In this document: in pieces, positions 12,580 to 25,500 of the stretch
Layout of the letters: the number at the start of each line of letters is the position of its first letter
Position numbering within the stretch: the stretch's first letter is position 1
NCBI GenBank assembly: GCA_914767715.1
Contig: OU612075.1
Coordinates: forward strand, 13,888,001-13,952,000
Direction of reading: 5' to 3'
From: Membranipora membranacea
Lineage: Eukaryota; Bryozoa; Gymnolaemata; Cheilostomatida; Membraniporidae
Length of the DNA stretch: 64,000 nt
Translations under genes and position numbers: made by a program
Notes under the pieces: generated by a model
The model's database searches: none
Told to the model about the DNA's origin: nothing
What the model saw: only the letters and a program-made list of their open reading frames with translations

Positions 12580-15245
12580 GTACAGCAATGCAAGATATGT
12601 TGCCAGGAAAATGCTTTGATATATATCTTTCGTACTGACATTGCCTCATGAATTTCAAGATCTGGCCTACTTTCTAGGTATACAACTCTTTACCGTCAAT
12701 GGTCCGCCAAGATTAATGATGTTGTTTTTCTAATGGTTTGCAGGCAGTGTGCCAAAATGTTCTCTTTTTTGCATAATAACGGTTGTAAAATTGTGATGAT
12801 AAACTAAAAGTGTTACTCGCTAATGATTGGTTTGTGACAGTTTTAAGAATTTGAATTAAAAAGTTTCATAACAATAAATTATATCAGCAACACAGCCAAG
12901 TATTTTGACAGATTATCATTTTTTTCAATAAGCCAATGTAAAGAACTAAGGAATGTTTTACAACCAGGGAGCGATGATTGATGGGCTTATACTAAGAAAG
13001 TATCATCTACTGTGAAATACATCAATATGCGTACACAAGTACCCAGTAACATTTACATAATTTTTTTCTTCTTTTATAAGTCAAATGGCTCCAGTTCCTT
13101 TGCAAGATATGAATAAATGATCATGCCTAAACAATCGCTAACAATCATTTAATTCATGGACTGTGATGTAGTTTACGTAACCTAATATAGTCACTTATCA
13201 ATGATTTGTGATTTGACAGCGCAGGTAAAACCTTGTTACTAAGAACTACATGCGGAGTAAATGGTTGCAAAGGTTGGCTTTGTGGTGGCACATAAAATTG
13301 ATTTAGGGCTCCAACTCCAGATTGGAGTAAGATTTGATAATGATAATGATTCAATTTCCAAATTTAAACTTAAATTAATTAAAAAATTTAAACCAAACTT
13401 TGAAATTTGCTTTTCTCTATTCACAGCATGCATAGCGAGATAATGCTTCTTACTAATGCAAGTAATTTGAATGCATGCTATGTGGTGTTTACTTCCAAAC
13501 TTATTACTCAGCTTAGTGATGCTCATTTGTTAATTTTATCATGTTTGGTTTTACCTGGAATGGTTAATGAGAAACTAAACACCAAATAATCCCACAGGTA
13601 TATTCAGTTATTTCCTCATCTAGATGATAATCTCTGTTCCCAAAGCTCATTATTATTACCACATTTAATTGAATGAGCTTCAGCGTGACTCAAAAGGGAT
13701 CGTTATGGATTGTATGATATAATATACACTCTCAGAATAAACTATGATACTATCATAACAGTTTGTGACTAGTATCCCCAATTATTAATAATCTGTCAAA
13801 CCTTAAGGTGACTAATAATTGGTTCCCCATTCATCTTTGGTAGCGGTAACAATGTTGCTGTCTGCCATTTCTAGCAATAATTTTCGACATAGGAGGAAGT
13901 TTTTACTTACAGACATTTGATACAATAATACAGTAATACAGCATAGAAGATATGTTGCAAGACAAGAAACAGTTTAATACGCTGTGGTAAGCAGTAAACC
14001 GCAAATCCTGCCAGGAAAATGCTTTGATAGTATTCAGAGTTGGCAAAATAAATCTTGTGCACTGACATTCATGATGTTGTTTCTAATGGTTTGCAGGCAG
14101 TGTGCCAAAATTTTCTCTTTTTTTCATAACAGCGTTTGTAAAAATGTTAAGATAAACTAAAAGTGTTATTGACTAATCGTTGGTTTGTGACAGTTTTAAG
14201 AATTTAAATTAAAAAGTTTCATATTAGTAAATTATATTACCATCACAGCCAAGTATTTTGACAGATTATCATTTTTTTGAATAGGCCAATGTAAGAATCT
14301 AATTCAAGATCATGATTGCCAAAAAATCATTCACTATCAGGAGAGGTTATTTTATAATTTAGATAAAAATCCATAAGGCATATGGTAAAATTGTTTACAT
14401 GTGTGATAGAAAAGATGCATGAACCTTTCTTTACACATTTCAGTCCAATGATTTTATATGAAGAAGACTTCAGTGGAATTGAACTATTTAAATAACAAAA
14501 TGTTACCTTATGTATCTTCCAACGCAACTTGTTTGTGGTGACTGCCAAATTTGGTTTACACAGAGCCATGAATAAAATGTTTTAATGAAACCTGAAAAAA
14601 ACCAATAAATCATTCATTGTAATCTTCGGTTTATCAAGAAGTGCCATTATTTGTAATCAGTAACAAGGCAGTACTATTGTATTTAGGCGTTTTGTGATAC
14701 TTATAATTTATCCACAATCATTGTGTCATCACTATTTCACATCATATTTGTCCAATCAAGAATGATGCAATACTCACCACCTGGTGCATAACGAAAAAGC
14801 TGAACATTTTCTTCGAATTTCTTCTTGGCATGCAGACGGCGATTTGTCAATGTCTACCTCATTACAAATAAGTAAATATATATGTGAGTGTGCGTGCGTG
14901 AGTGTGTGCGTGCGTGCGTGTTCAGCAATACAAGATAATTATGTTGCAAGACGGTTTCAACATGCTTTGGTAAGCAGCACCCTCAAGGCCTGGCAGGAAA
15001 ATGCTTTGATAGTACTCAGAGAAAAAATAAATCTTATGCACTGACATTGCCGCATTGCCACATTGCCACTTTCAAAATAAGACCTACTTTTTAGGCAACA
15101 CGTTTGTACCGTCAATGGTCCGTCAAGATTATTTATAATGTTTTCTCTTAATTTGTATGCAGTGAGCCAAGATTTTCTCTTTTCCTACTAAAAATAATGG
15201 CTGTAAAAATGTGATGACAAACTAAAATTGTTTGCACCAATGGAA
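10600..15245 (+). repeat. Cluster of diverged copies of the long noncoding repeat
   Basis: Blocks recur in the same order. The block with AAATAATCTCACAG and a following TTATTATTACCACATT occurs near 10.68, 12.1 and 13.6 kb. The block CAATGATTGATTGGCTTATA occurs near 11.31 kb, with a diverged version near 12.97 kb. GGTTTGCAGGCAGTGTGCC occurs near 12.74 and 14.09 kb. The spacing suggests a unit of about 1.4-1.5 kb repeated in tandem, with an inserted or duplicated segment (14303-15040) that is nearly identical to copy A at 3 kb. Each unit carries a GT/GC-rich simple repeat between AAATATATA and CAGCAATAC. No open frame is shared. The end coordinates are approximate. Confidence 0.75.
12544..12580. 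repeat. (TG)n microsatellite
   Basis: Almost pure TG dinucleotides with one C interruption, inside a unit of the noncoding repeat cluster; the corresponding tract at 14.88-14.92 kb is a mixed GTGC repeat. Confidence 0.9.
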
Positions 15246-15613
15246 CGCATGACCGACCATGACATAAGCTGTGAAATAAGGAAGTTTTTTTTGTGTGATA
15301 ACTATGGTACTACCCTAATAGCTATTACCCATTCAGAGATATAACATATACCTTTTTGTAGAAATTTTACCAAAACATTTCTATTATATTTTTAATGATC
15401 TGAGATAATTTCACAATCAGATTATTATTTTGTTAATATCTAGGTCAGTCACAGATTGTACCATTACTGAGAAATAATGCGTTTTTGTTTTCAAAGTCTT
15501 TAACACACGAGGTAATCGAATGGTATGAAGGTACAGAGTGATTACGGCTATTTGCGAAACCCAAGCTGTCACCAAAACAGTCTTTTATATTTCAGATTAA
15601 CAGGCTCATCTTG

Positions 15614-18600
15614 ATGTATACAGACTTCAAGAGAGCGCTCCTCAAAGACTTTAGTAAAGCAGGAGGTATGATATAATACTCTGCTACAGCAGTCCCACTT
15701 TGGCTGTTTCTTCATAGAAGAAAATGCTTTCGTTTTCGTTTTTTTGTAGTACAAATGAGATGATCGCATCTCATCATTATTTTAAAGGTACATTTTTGTC
15801 AGTGTTGAGCTGTCGTTCTGATGTTTGTATATCTTTGATCATTTTCAGGCGAACCAGGTGATATGCTAGCACAAGGTAGAAGTGCTAAAGAGATTAAGTT
15901 TAATCAGATGAGAAGTAAAGTGACAGATCTCACTGCTGTACTGAGAGAACTTCAGGCTAGAAATGAGCACACTGCTAATAAAACTGGAGAACAGGTTAAA
16001 GGCATTGACCTTCACCTCACTCTGGTAAGATTATTCTCAACATTTCCATAGGTGAGAATAACTCATAGAATCGTGCTTTTTGTTGAGAACGCCACTGTGA
16101 ATCTATGAAAATATTTTTATATTATGACAATTCGGTTGTTACCATTACCAAGTCAACGCTAAACCTAATAAGGGGTCCTCACACTTGCAGATCATCATTG
16201 TATGGTTATTACGACCTGATGAAGAAATATTTATCACTAACATGTTTACGTTTACCTTTGTCCTGTGTGATGTGTAAGGACAAGTCTCTGTGTTGAAGTT
16301 TGAGCAGCAGATGGCTCGTTTAGAAAATTTGATCCGAGAACTTCTGAGTAAAGCAAAAGATGAAATCGGTGAACTGGACAGCTATATTGAGGAGAAAATC
16401 GCAGAGTTCTTTGAAAAATCTGACGACCTTCAAGACAGGGTAAGCTATCACCATTAATATTTTTTTTAAATAATGCGGAAAAAGTATACATATTCACTGC
16501 AAACACGTTAAGCAATATATAAGAGACGCACTATGGGGCTCCCTGCACACAAAGTTGTCCTCAATTTTGTAGAAAAATAGAGCAGTCTTCAATTTTAAAA
16601 TTGTCATCTTTAAAATGAACTCTTCAAAAACAGCCGATTGACTTGACTTAAAAATGAGCCTAAATCAGAAGAACTGAGCCAGCATTGGGCAATTTAGTTT
16701 CATACCGTATATTTACCTTCTTCAGGCTTGTAAGCTTTGGGATTGTGGCAGATTATTATCTATTTATCATTTCAGGTCAGCTAGGGTGAATGGCGCACGG
16801 CAGCCAAATCACATAGTACTAGAAACAGAGTGCATCTGGTGGGGTTTGATCACTAATCAGAAGCCTCTAACACTGAGCTATCGTTATCCCTAATGGCCTA
16901 AAATAGGAAATCTTCTATTTAGGTTTCATTCAAACCGACCCGAATGATTTCTTCAACATTAAAACACTCAATCTTAAATATTCAGTAAGATAAGCGGGGA
17001 GCCCCCAGGCCCCACTATGCAGACGGTCAATTCATTGAAGTCCTTGCACATCAGATTGAAAATACTTGATTTATTTTGGACTTGACAAGGGTTTTTCACT
17101 CAAGCTGTTTAACATTATGTAAATTATTCTCAAACACTGCATTCCTACATGATCAGAAACTCTTTATAATCACCATCAGGCTTTATTATCACCATCATTA
17201 TTAGGATACCAACTAGAATACGATATTTCTTCATGATTAAAGATGGATGAATATCACCGAACAGTCGATGCCTTCAAGGATGAGTTGACTGGAGCTGGTA
17301 CTGGTATCAATAAAGCACTACTAGAGATGATTAAAAGTTTAAAGGTCAGAATTATGTAGAAATGGAATAAAAAAATAGACTCTAACCTAGCAGCCCAATA
17401 TCCATATCTAAGTTGTGACTTAATGTCAAGGTATCTCTAACCCTATTTAAGAATGATACATATTGTATCCTTACAACTCACCAGTGAGTACAATAAAAAA
17501 GTCAAGTTATAGTTGTATGCACCTGATTGTTTGATGTCAGCACTTTGAAGCAGCAGACCAACTAATATTTTTTGCTATCGATTCATTGCCAGAATTCTAA
17601 GCTTCTTGTTCCTATAATGAGCAATACTAATACCCTCTGTAGCAAGCGAAACCTTGTCCTACATCAATAAACAAGTTTGTCCCCTCTGGTGGAGGGCAAT
17701 ATCTCAAAATCAGTTCCTGCAACTTTATGTCAAAGTGACTGGGTGAGTATCACAACCTGCTAACATCAACACCAGGCAGTTGGAACCTTGATGTTATTAT
17801 ATCCTGGCAGGATGCTGCTTCTGAGAAAATGGCCAAGGTGACAAATACCATAGCTAAGATGGACGCCTCACTCAAACAACTACTCGAAGATTTACAGTTT
17901 CTGCTTGACCTCAGTGGTGGGGTAGATGGGTAAGTTTCTGATCATGCTTCATGAGTTCTATTGCTGCCTAAACCTCTCTTTGAATGCTAATAATACAATT
18001 ATGTCTTGATATTCCCCATTCAATATCGGGTTCTCATTCTTTCACTGATTCATATAGAAAGTTTGTATCATAGTTTACCGTTGTCAAATTATTTATTCTA
18101 TTCCATTATCTCAACAGCGCACACAATCATGAAGGGCAGGCTATTCCTTTCACAACTTCGCATCATTCCACAATAGAAATTTTAATTTCCTTTACTACAG
18201 TCGGATAGCAAATGTTGCGGCTGATTTGGCGATAAAGATACCAGAGGCTAGGCGAGCTCTGGAGGATTTTATAAGAGAAACAGAGATACAGATGGCCAGT
18301 CAAGAGACTCGTGTTCAGGTGAGATTGAGCAGTGACAGATGGGATACTAATTTTTAATAGTTCATAGTCATAAAATTTAACGAAAAATTTAGGAGACTAT
18401 AGTATTCTTTTTGTTGGTGCTCTTTATTGGCTACTAATATCGGTTCGAATATAATTGTTACTTATGTTTTTTTCTTTTAATCGATATTCTTCACATTGTC
18501 AATATACGTCATGGCTCAAATGCTGTTTGTTTTATTACATGGTTTAAGTGATTGTGGAGACATGACACAAGCGCTGTATCCTTTCCTAAAACATAAGTGA

Positions 18601-21280
18601 AACTTGAAAATTGAAACAAGGTTGTACATTATACCCATCTGGTGAATTATGGGCCATCTAATTTATATTCTAGAACCATCATAAGGAAATCATGGATGAG
18701 ATCAAAGCACTTATTGAGCTGATTAATGAGTTCAAGGTCAAGGAGAAGGACAAGGGACTTATCCTCACCAAGTTTGCTATGAAGGTATGATATCAACTTT
18801 ACTAGTAACGTAAACCTAGTTTAATTGAGATCAATTGTGGTTATTGAAAGCGTTATTAAACTAATTTATCCAAAAACATAAGTAGTGGGAATCAGCCAAC
18901 AAGAAAATCCACAGCTAAAACTGATACTAAAACAATCCTGTCAGAGGCCCCTGGCATGAACTAGCACGCCTAAGAAAAGTGGCTCAATTACAACCCAGAG
19001 CACCTGCAGAGATAGGCTGTCACAAAATTGATCTTGGCACAAACGATCCAAGTCAACTGTATCTGACTGTCTATCGAGGACATTCAATAATTTCAATCTC
19101 AAAGTACATTTAGTGGAAGATACTTGTTATTATTGTTTGCAACATCCAAGGGTATTTTTAGAAGCTCACACCTCATTCAAACTATTAAATTAAACAAACA
19201 AGAGTTATTGCATTGCAAACTCAGAGATGTAAAATACTAAACTCAATTTGAAAGTGGGATTCCAGTTGACAAAATATGGCCAAAACAAGCGTCTGCTACA
19301 AGGAAGACTATCTGATTCTGAAACTCCTTCCCATGCATAGCATAGTAAGTCCTCATGGTTCTCTCGATCAATATTTGAGTTGTTATATAGCTGAAGAATG
19401 ATTTAGATGAGCTGTTAGCCAGTATCGGTAACTGTGCTGTACAGCTTGGTATACATGAGCACACTCTCAGGTAGTCTCTATTATACATCTACCTTCTATG
19501 TGTTACTGATTATATCTGACAATTATGTGTTATTTATTGTTAGCGTTCTACCAAGGAGTTAGGTTCGGTTCTACAGTCATTCTGCTGTTGGTTTATTTTA
19601 TGTTCGCCAAGACATACTTGGAAAAGAATTTCCTTTTAAGGGTCAGGATGGATATAAGTATAATAAGGGGTAAGTTTTCCCTCTAGGCCTGGATTGCATA
19701 GTCTGTCATGCTGGGAAAGAATCATAGGTTAGTAGGCCAATACCCTGCCTTTTTCTCTAAAATTACACTGGTGCATTGCTGGAGGATTAAATGACATCAC
19801 ATTGACTGAACCTCGATTGAAATGGTTGTGAAATCAATCAACCCATTATGACTTCCTTGCTCTAATCCGCGCAGAAAAACTTGTTTGGGTTCTTTCCAAT
19901 ATCTACTATTATTATGGGCAGTTTGCAAAACAAGAAAAATAAGTTTTCAGCCAAAAAGGTTTCCAAAACACCAAACATTTTCATAATTGATATTATTTGG
20001 CACAACATTGAAAGCAAGCGTAAAAATTGTTGGGCATTGTCAAATTTTAATAGCATAATATGAAATCCATCATTTGGCAAACTTCTAAATTCAAACTGCC
20101 AATGGAAGTGTTTAAAAAAAGGGCAAGCTGCTGCAAGGAGTTTGAATCGCTCAGTTATTATCAATTGTTTGACGTAGAAATAAGATGCATGAATTGTTAC
20201 GTCAGAATGCCATCGATAATCACAAAGCCTTGAAGGACGCCAGACAAGCCATGACAGGAGAAATCAACGCCAGAATAGACCAAATTAGCCGAGAGCAGTT
20301 TAAGGAAGTACAAATATATATCGATAAGATCAAGGAACGCGTAAGTAAAGCTTAGAATTGTCCGTCCTTTTCCTAGTGGAATTAATTGGCTGAGAAACGT
20401 ATTGTTAGTATATTGATTACAGTACCTTTGAATATGTGTCCTCAATCAGATCTGATTGGGGCAGAGCAGCTTTCCATTATCAAATTAAAATCGGAGCTTT
20501 TTGAGCCCCGAAACTAGTGTGATATCAACAAAGTGCGTGCACTGTTTGCCACCCTCTATGTGACATCTGAAACAGATAGCAGATAATTTGCAACTGTCAC
20601 TGCTGTTAGAGACACTACTGTTTTATATTTTTATGATTCATCACTAAAATTCATCATTGACCTTATTTTTATTTCGGCATCAGTGAAGTAATATTGATAC
20701 TCTGTTACAGATAAATAAGACGACGAGAGGACTACAGGCAGCTGTAACGGCAGCAGACTGGGCATTCTACTTCCTCATGATGATCTGTATACTGATGGCT
20801 ATGTTCTTATATACAGCTATAGCTTTCACTAGTGAAGAAGGTAAGGAGCTGTCACCTACACCCAGTATATGGACTGGATTGTCTATATCTGATTATCGTG
20901 TATCTGTCAGAGTTAGGCTGACACCAATATAACCTCAGAAGGTTCATATGGCTGCAAGTGTTAGCTAGTTTTTTTAACAACTACTTTTAGGAGTCCTCAA
21001 AATAAATTAGTGTCTGATAATCAATTGCCACAAAAGTTAAGGGATACCCAACCAAGTACCCAACCACCATATATGCTATGCAAATGATAGGACTGTAGGA
21101 CCATTACATTATTACAAAATCATTACATTGTTGTCTGGCTCGACCAAATAAAAAACATAATCATTACTTCTAATCGCCTATTCACATGTTTTTTTAGTGA
21201 TGCCGAGACCTAAGGGACAACCATGGGTACCAAGACTTGTATCTAAAGCTGCTGGGTTTGTATGGAACTGGGATGACTAA
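15614..21280 (+). CDS. Coiled-coil protein with C-terminal membrane segment, 395 aa
   Basis: Exons: (15597)15614-15665, 15849-16024, 16299-16439, 17243-17344, 17811-17929, 18201-18318, 18674-18784, 20185-20340, 20711-20840, 21198-21280. Phases agree throughout and sum to 396 codons from ATG 15614. The open frame continues back to the acceptor at 15597, so an upstream coding exon may be missing and the start is uncertain. Residues 1-325 are charged and helical with heptad-like patterns (for example FEQQMARLENLIRELL and LQFLLDLS). Exon nine encodes a single hydrophobic span, about residues 340-365 (WAFYFLMMICILMAMFLY), then a short tail ending VWNWDD. There is no N-terminal signal. This is the shape of a membrane-anchored coiled-coil protein with its bulk in the cytosol. 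I do not recognise a family. Confidence 0.78.
16780..16895 (-). mobile_element. Possible tRNA-derived SINE remnant
   Basis: In an intron of the coiled-coil gene, the minus strand reads ATAGCTCAGTGTTAGAGGC, close to a tRNA A box with its D arm, followed after about 15 bases by GATCAAACCCCACC, which resembles a B box and T arm. A non-tRNA tail containing CTGCCGTGCGCCATTC follows. A tRNA head with an unrelated body is the layout of a SINE. It is too diverged to be a functional tRNA. Confidence 0.45.
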
Positions 21281-22569
21281 ACACAATAAGATGTCAAGAG
21301 TCAACAGAAAGAACTAAATGAAATTAACAAATTAGATCATAGGGTTATCAACAGTTTGAATTTAGTCAGTAACAACTGTCCCTTCTAGCAGATCAGAAAA
21401 TCTCCAACTGCACATTATGAACTGGTGCTGGACATTCCTTGTCCAGGAGTATTACTGTTGTATCCCTAGAACAAGCTCTAAACTTATTTTTTCATCCCAC
21501 AGCAGTGAGCTAGCACCTAAACAATGATGTTACATGACTTCCTTCTTACCTGAGAATTGGCAAGCTACTATACAGAACCAGAGTAATGTAACCATGTAAT
21601 TGGCGCTAATCTGTGCTTCAAACAAACAACAGTGTCTATAGTTAGTAACTTCTCATCGAAAAATATATAGCACTTCTATCAATTACCGCCTTCAATAGCT
21701 CTAAAATGTGTCCAAATTCTATAACCAGGAGTTTGGTCCCAAACTCCCTGCTATATCCAACACTTCAAATTAGAGGGAGGTGCAGAAGTTATGCTTCCTC
21801 AAACAAAGAGGACACAACTGCAGATCCAATCCTCAATGAATTCATCTTTCCTAATTCATTGATCATGAACATGACCCTATGGCCATATTACGGTATTTAT
21901 AGTTCCACAAATTATGCTGCTATACAGTTGTTTACAAATAAATCGTTCTTGCAGAAAACAAGGTATGTCTTGGGACATTTTATCTTGTAACCACAATTTA
22001 AAATCAGTCAATAGCATTTAGGGGTCAAACAGGAGTTTTGGTGAAAGTTCATTTTGTGGGGCCTCAAGTTGTATTTGGCTTGGCTCATAAAAGACCTCAT
22101 GTCAAACTTACAATTATCAGGCCAAGGCAAACAAATTTCAATTACCCATTAAAATTGGTTTGACGACCAAACGCACTAAAATAAAAACAGATTTTATTGC
22201 CAATACTAATTGTTTCTATCAAATCGTAAAACCAGACAACCAAATTTCTGTCAGCGTTAGTCTTTCTAGCATAAACATAAAGGAGTCAAAGCAATTACTG
22301 TCTTACCACATAACTAGCAGCCAGGAACAAAATCTAATAACAATATCAACACTATGATGGACTGTGATAGGAAGGAATTACAAGGTCAAATACTAAATAA
22401 TACATTATCTTTCTAATCTTAATCTCTGCAAGGGTCCATCTCCACAAACAAACATTAACTCACTCCACTATCTCAGAGCCACTTAAATTTTGATATAGTT
22501 AGTTGACTCCATCATTTCACTGATTTGAGTCTTCCTACTGTAACGTTGTAAAGAGAACTAAAACAACAA
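21281..22569. other. Intergenic between two plus-strand genes; one perfect hairpin
   Basis: This holds the 3' untranslated region of the coiled-coil gene and the upstream region of the transporter. At 21728-21747 there is a perfect inverted repeat, GGAGTTTGG and CCAAACTCC with a two-base loop. The same arms recur at 62552-62577. Open frames at 21.7 and 22.2 kb have no splice or composition support. Confidence 0.5.
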
Positions 22570-25500
22570 ATGGACGACTTTGCTCAAGGGGATTCCCATT
22601 CTGTACTCTCTACAATGGGAGCAAAAGTTAAATTAAAGAAATCACTGAATGTTCTGGGTGCCATGTCAATAATTATTGGATCGATTATAGGATCAGGAAT
22701 ATTCATTTCACCAAAAGGGATACTACTCTATACTGGGTCAATAGGTAAGTTCCTATCTATACTTCTAGTGTACATAGATCTGCATGATTGAAAAATTTGT
22801 TATTATGAGTAGCCCAGGTAATGAGTTGTCGAAAATATTCTCATTTAACCTCAGAAACAAACACCATATTGTATATTTTATATATAAGCTGATTTATGAA
22901 TTTATTTTCATACATACTATATCCATATCCCATATAACCATAGTCTGTACATCTTATACATTTATTTGACTACATCAGGGTAACTGTGCCCTCACAGCCA
23001 GTGTGAGAATTGACAGGGAAACTCTTAGAACACAGTTTCCACTGAATCAGTGAGAAAAAGTCTCTTTTTGATCAGATTTCAATCATATTGTCAATCATAT
23101 TATAATACAGCTCCATATTTCTGCATAAATGCTATGCTCAAGAAGCATGGATTTGCATAATATGACATAATACATATTGCAAACAAAATTCCTGCGGCTG
23201 CATCACAGACAATTGGTCTGCAGTCGACCCAGAGAGTAGAATCCCCACAAAGAAAGAAGTCCACTGCTCACACAGTCAAGACATGAAGAAAATTACATAC
23301 TGAATGTTATGCCACTTTTTGCAGGTTTAAACTTGGTAATATGGGTAGCCTGTGGTCTGATCGCTACGGGAGGTGCTCTCTGCTTTGTGGAATTGGCTAC
23401 AGTCGTAAAGATGTCAGGTGGAGAGTGGGCATATATTAAAGAGGGACTCGGGCCGGCTCCAGCTTTCCTGGCTGGCTGGATGAATACAGTTCTGATATCT
23501 ACTTCAACTGCTGCTATATGTTTATCTAGCGGGAACTATCTACTCTCCTCATTTTATGGATGTGGTGGAATTCCGGTAAACATTTTTTGCTTGCTTACAA
23601 CATCCAGCCAATGAACTAAACCTCAAGAGGTTTAGTTCATTGATCCAACTACATCATTTTATCCTATGTGATGTGGTTGGATCAATGAACTAAGCCTAAA
23701 GAGGTTTAGTTCATTGATCCAACTACATCATTTTATCCTATGTGATGTGGACTTACCTTACCTTACCTCACCTCACCTCACCTCACCTCACCTCACCTCA
23801 CCTCACCTCACCTCACCTCACCTCACCTCACCTCACCTCACCTCACCTCACCTCACCTCACCTCACCTCACCTCACCTCACCTCACCTCACCTCACCTCA
23901 CCTCACCTCACCTCACCTCACCTCACCTCACCATGTGGCACTTTCACAGCCTTGTTAGTGATACAAGAAAAGTATTGCAGACATTTTATATACCTTCTTC
24001 AAAAATAAGTGGGATTTGAGAGCTTTTTAAATGATGCACATTGCAAAATTTCCATTTAGCATTCAGCATTGGCAATTGTGTCGGGCTAACAGATCATCCA
24101 TCCCACCCTAAAAAACTACTGAGGTTATTGTATTTCTCAGGGTGTGAAAGGTGATTTGGGTGCATGTGATGTGTGGCTGGCGCTAAATTTTTCGCCGCCC
24201 ATGCTGTTCATCAGCAACTTACTGTATTTACTTTAAACATTGTATTTCTAACTTATTGGGGGTTAACCAGAAAATTGTGTTATCATGGAGATAAGAAAAC
24301 AATATGGATTTGCGCTGATTAACACTTTCGACAGTCAAATAACAGAGAGTTTTCCTTATATATTCTTGGTTCATATGTTGTAGACAGTTGCGAGTAGATT
24401 AACAGGGATATTACTGACCTGGTGTGCTCTGTATATCAACTCCTCAGTGAAGCTCGCTACTCGTGTCCTCAAAATACTCCTAATACTAAAGGTTCTGGCA
24501 ATGGTTCTCATCATAGTTGGTGGCTTCTACTGGTTCGCAGCTGAGGGTACAGAAAAGCTGAACGATTCATTTCAAGGTAAATTCATTGCAAAGCTATATT
24601 TAGCTACCTGCAGTATGTCTGACAGTTTTTCAATCGACGATTTGGGTACGAATTTAGTTCAACAGTCACCAGACAGCAATAAACTACTGTTGGAACATGC
24701 CCGGAAACCAGGGGTGTTGTCTTGTTCTATTTGATATATGGCCAAAATACTTCAAAAGCACTTCAAAGCATATCTTGGTTGCCTTGAGCTATCACCTTCA
24801 CTGCTTCAAATGAGAAGAGTAGGCTATCAGTCGTATTGCGCCTTAGCACAAACTGTTCATTCTGTGTATCTCAATAAAAATTATTAATTAGGAGTTGTCT
24901 CCTTCCACATGATGAAGAGACAACTCATTATGACTTGTGCGGATGTCTCCAGTAATCACAGAGTTTGTGTCCCAAACTCCTTGACTACTGGATAAATTCA
25001 GTAATGCGCTGACAACAGGGATTTGTCCAAAACTCCTAGGGGAGATTAATGTATCCATTATTCAATCATTATAAGTTATTTCATTTCTATTCCACTAGGC
25101 ACCTCACAAGATGGCTGGAAGATAGCTTTAGCGTTCTACAGTGGTTTATGGGCATATGAAGGCTGGAATTGTGCTAACTTTGTGACAGAAGAAGTCAAAA
25201 GCGTGCGGTACACTATGCCTAGAGCCATAATAGGGTCTACAGTGCTAGTTACTGTGCTATACCTACTAGTGAACATATCTTACTACGCTGTACTCACCTC
25301 TCAAGAGGTTAGTCATGTATATTTTTACATCATGACAAAAGCTGATCGTCAAGAATTTTGAGATCAAGCTATAACATTATTTGGTTTACTTCCAAATGTC
25401 CTAGACATCAGAGATCTGTAGTGACAAGACCATGAGCCTATCTCATTAAATATAGAAACAGTGATTATGGTTTACAAATCTCTCATAACCCCAATGAAAA

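Noticed and set aside
12398-12658. Two open frames with poly-(His-Thr)
   Set aside because: They are products of the TG microsatellite in the noncoding repeat.
19538-19671. Short frame with a hydrophobic stretch (FGSTVILLLVYFMFAKTYLE) that could be an extra membrane exon of the coiled-coil gene
   Set aside because: Its open frame needs a phase-1 upstream exon, while the flanking exons 18674-18784 and 20185-20340 join perfectly in phase 0.
23714-24019. Open frames made of repeated SPHLT
   Set aside because: They are the CCTCA pentamer array inside a transporter intron.
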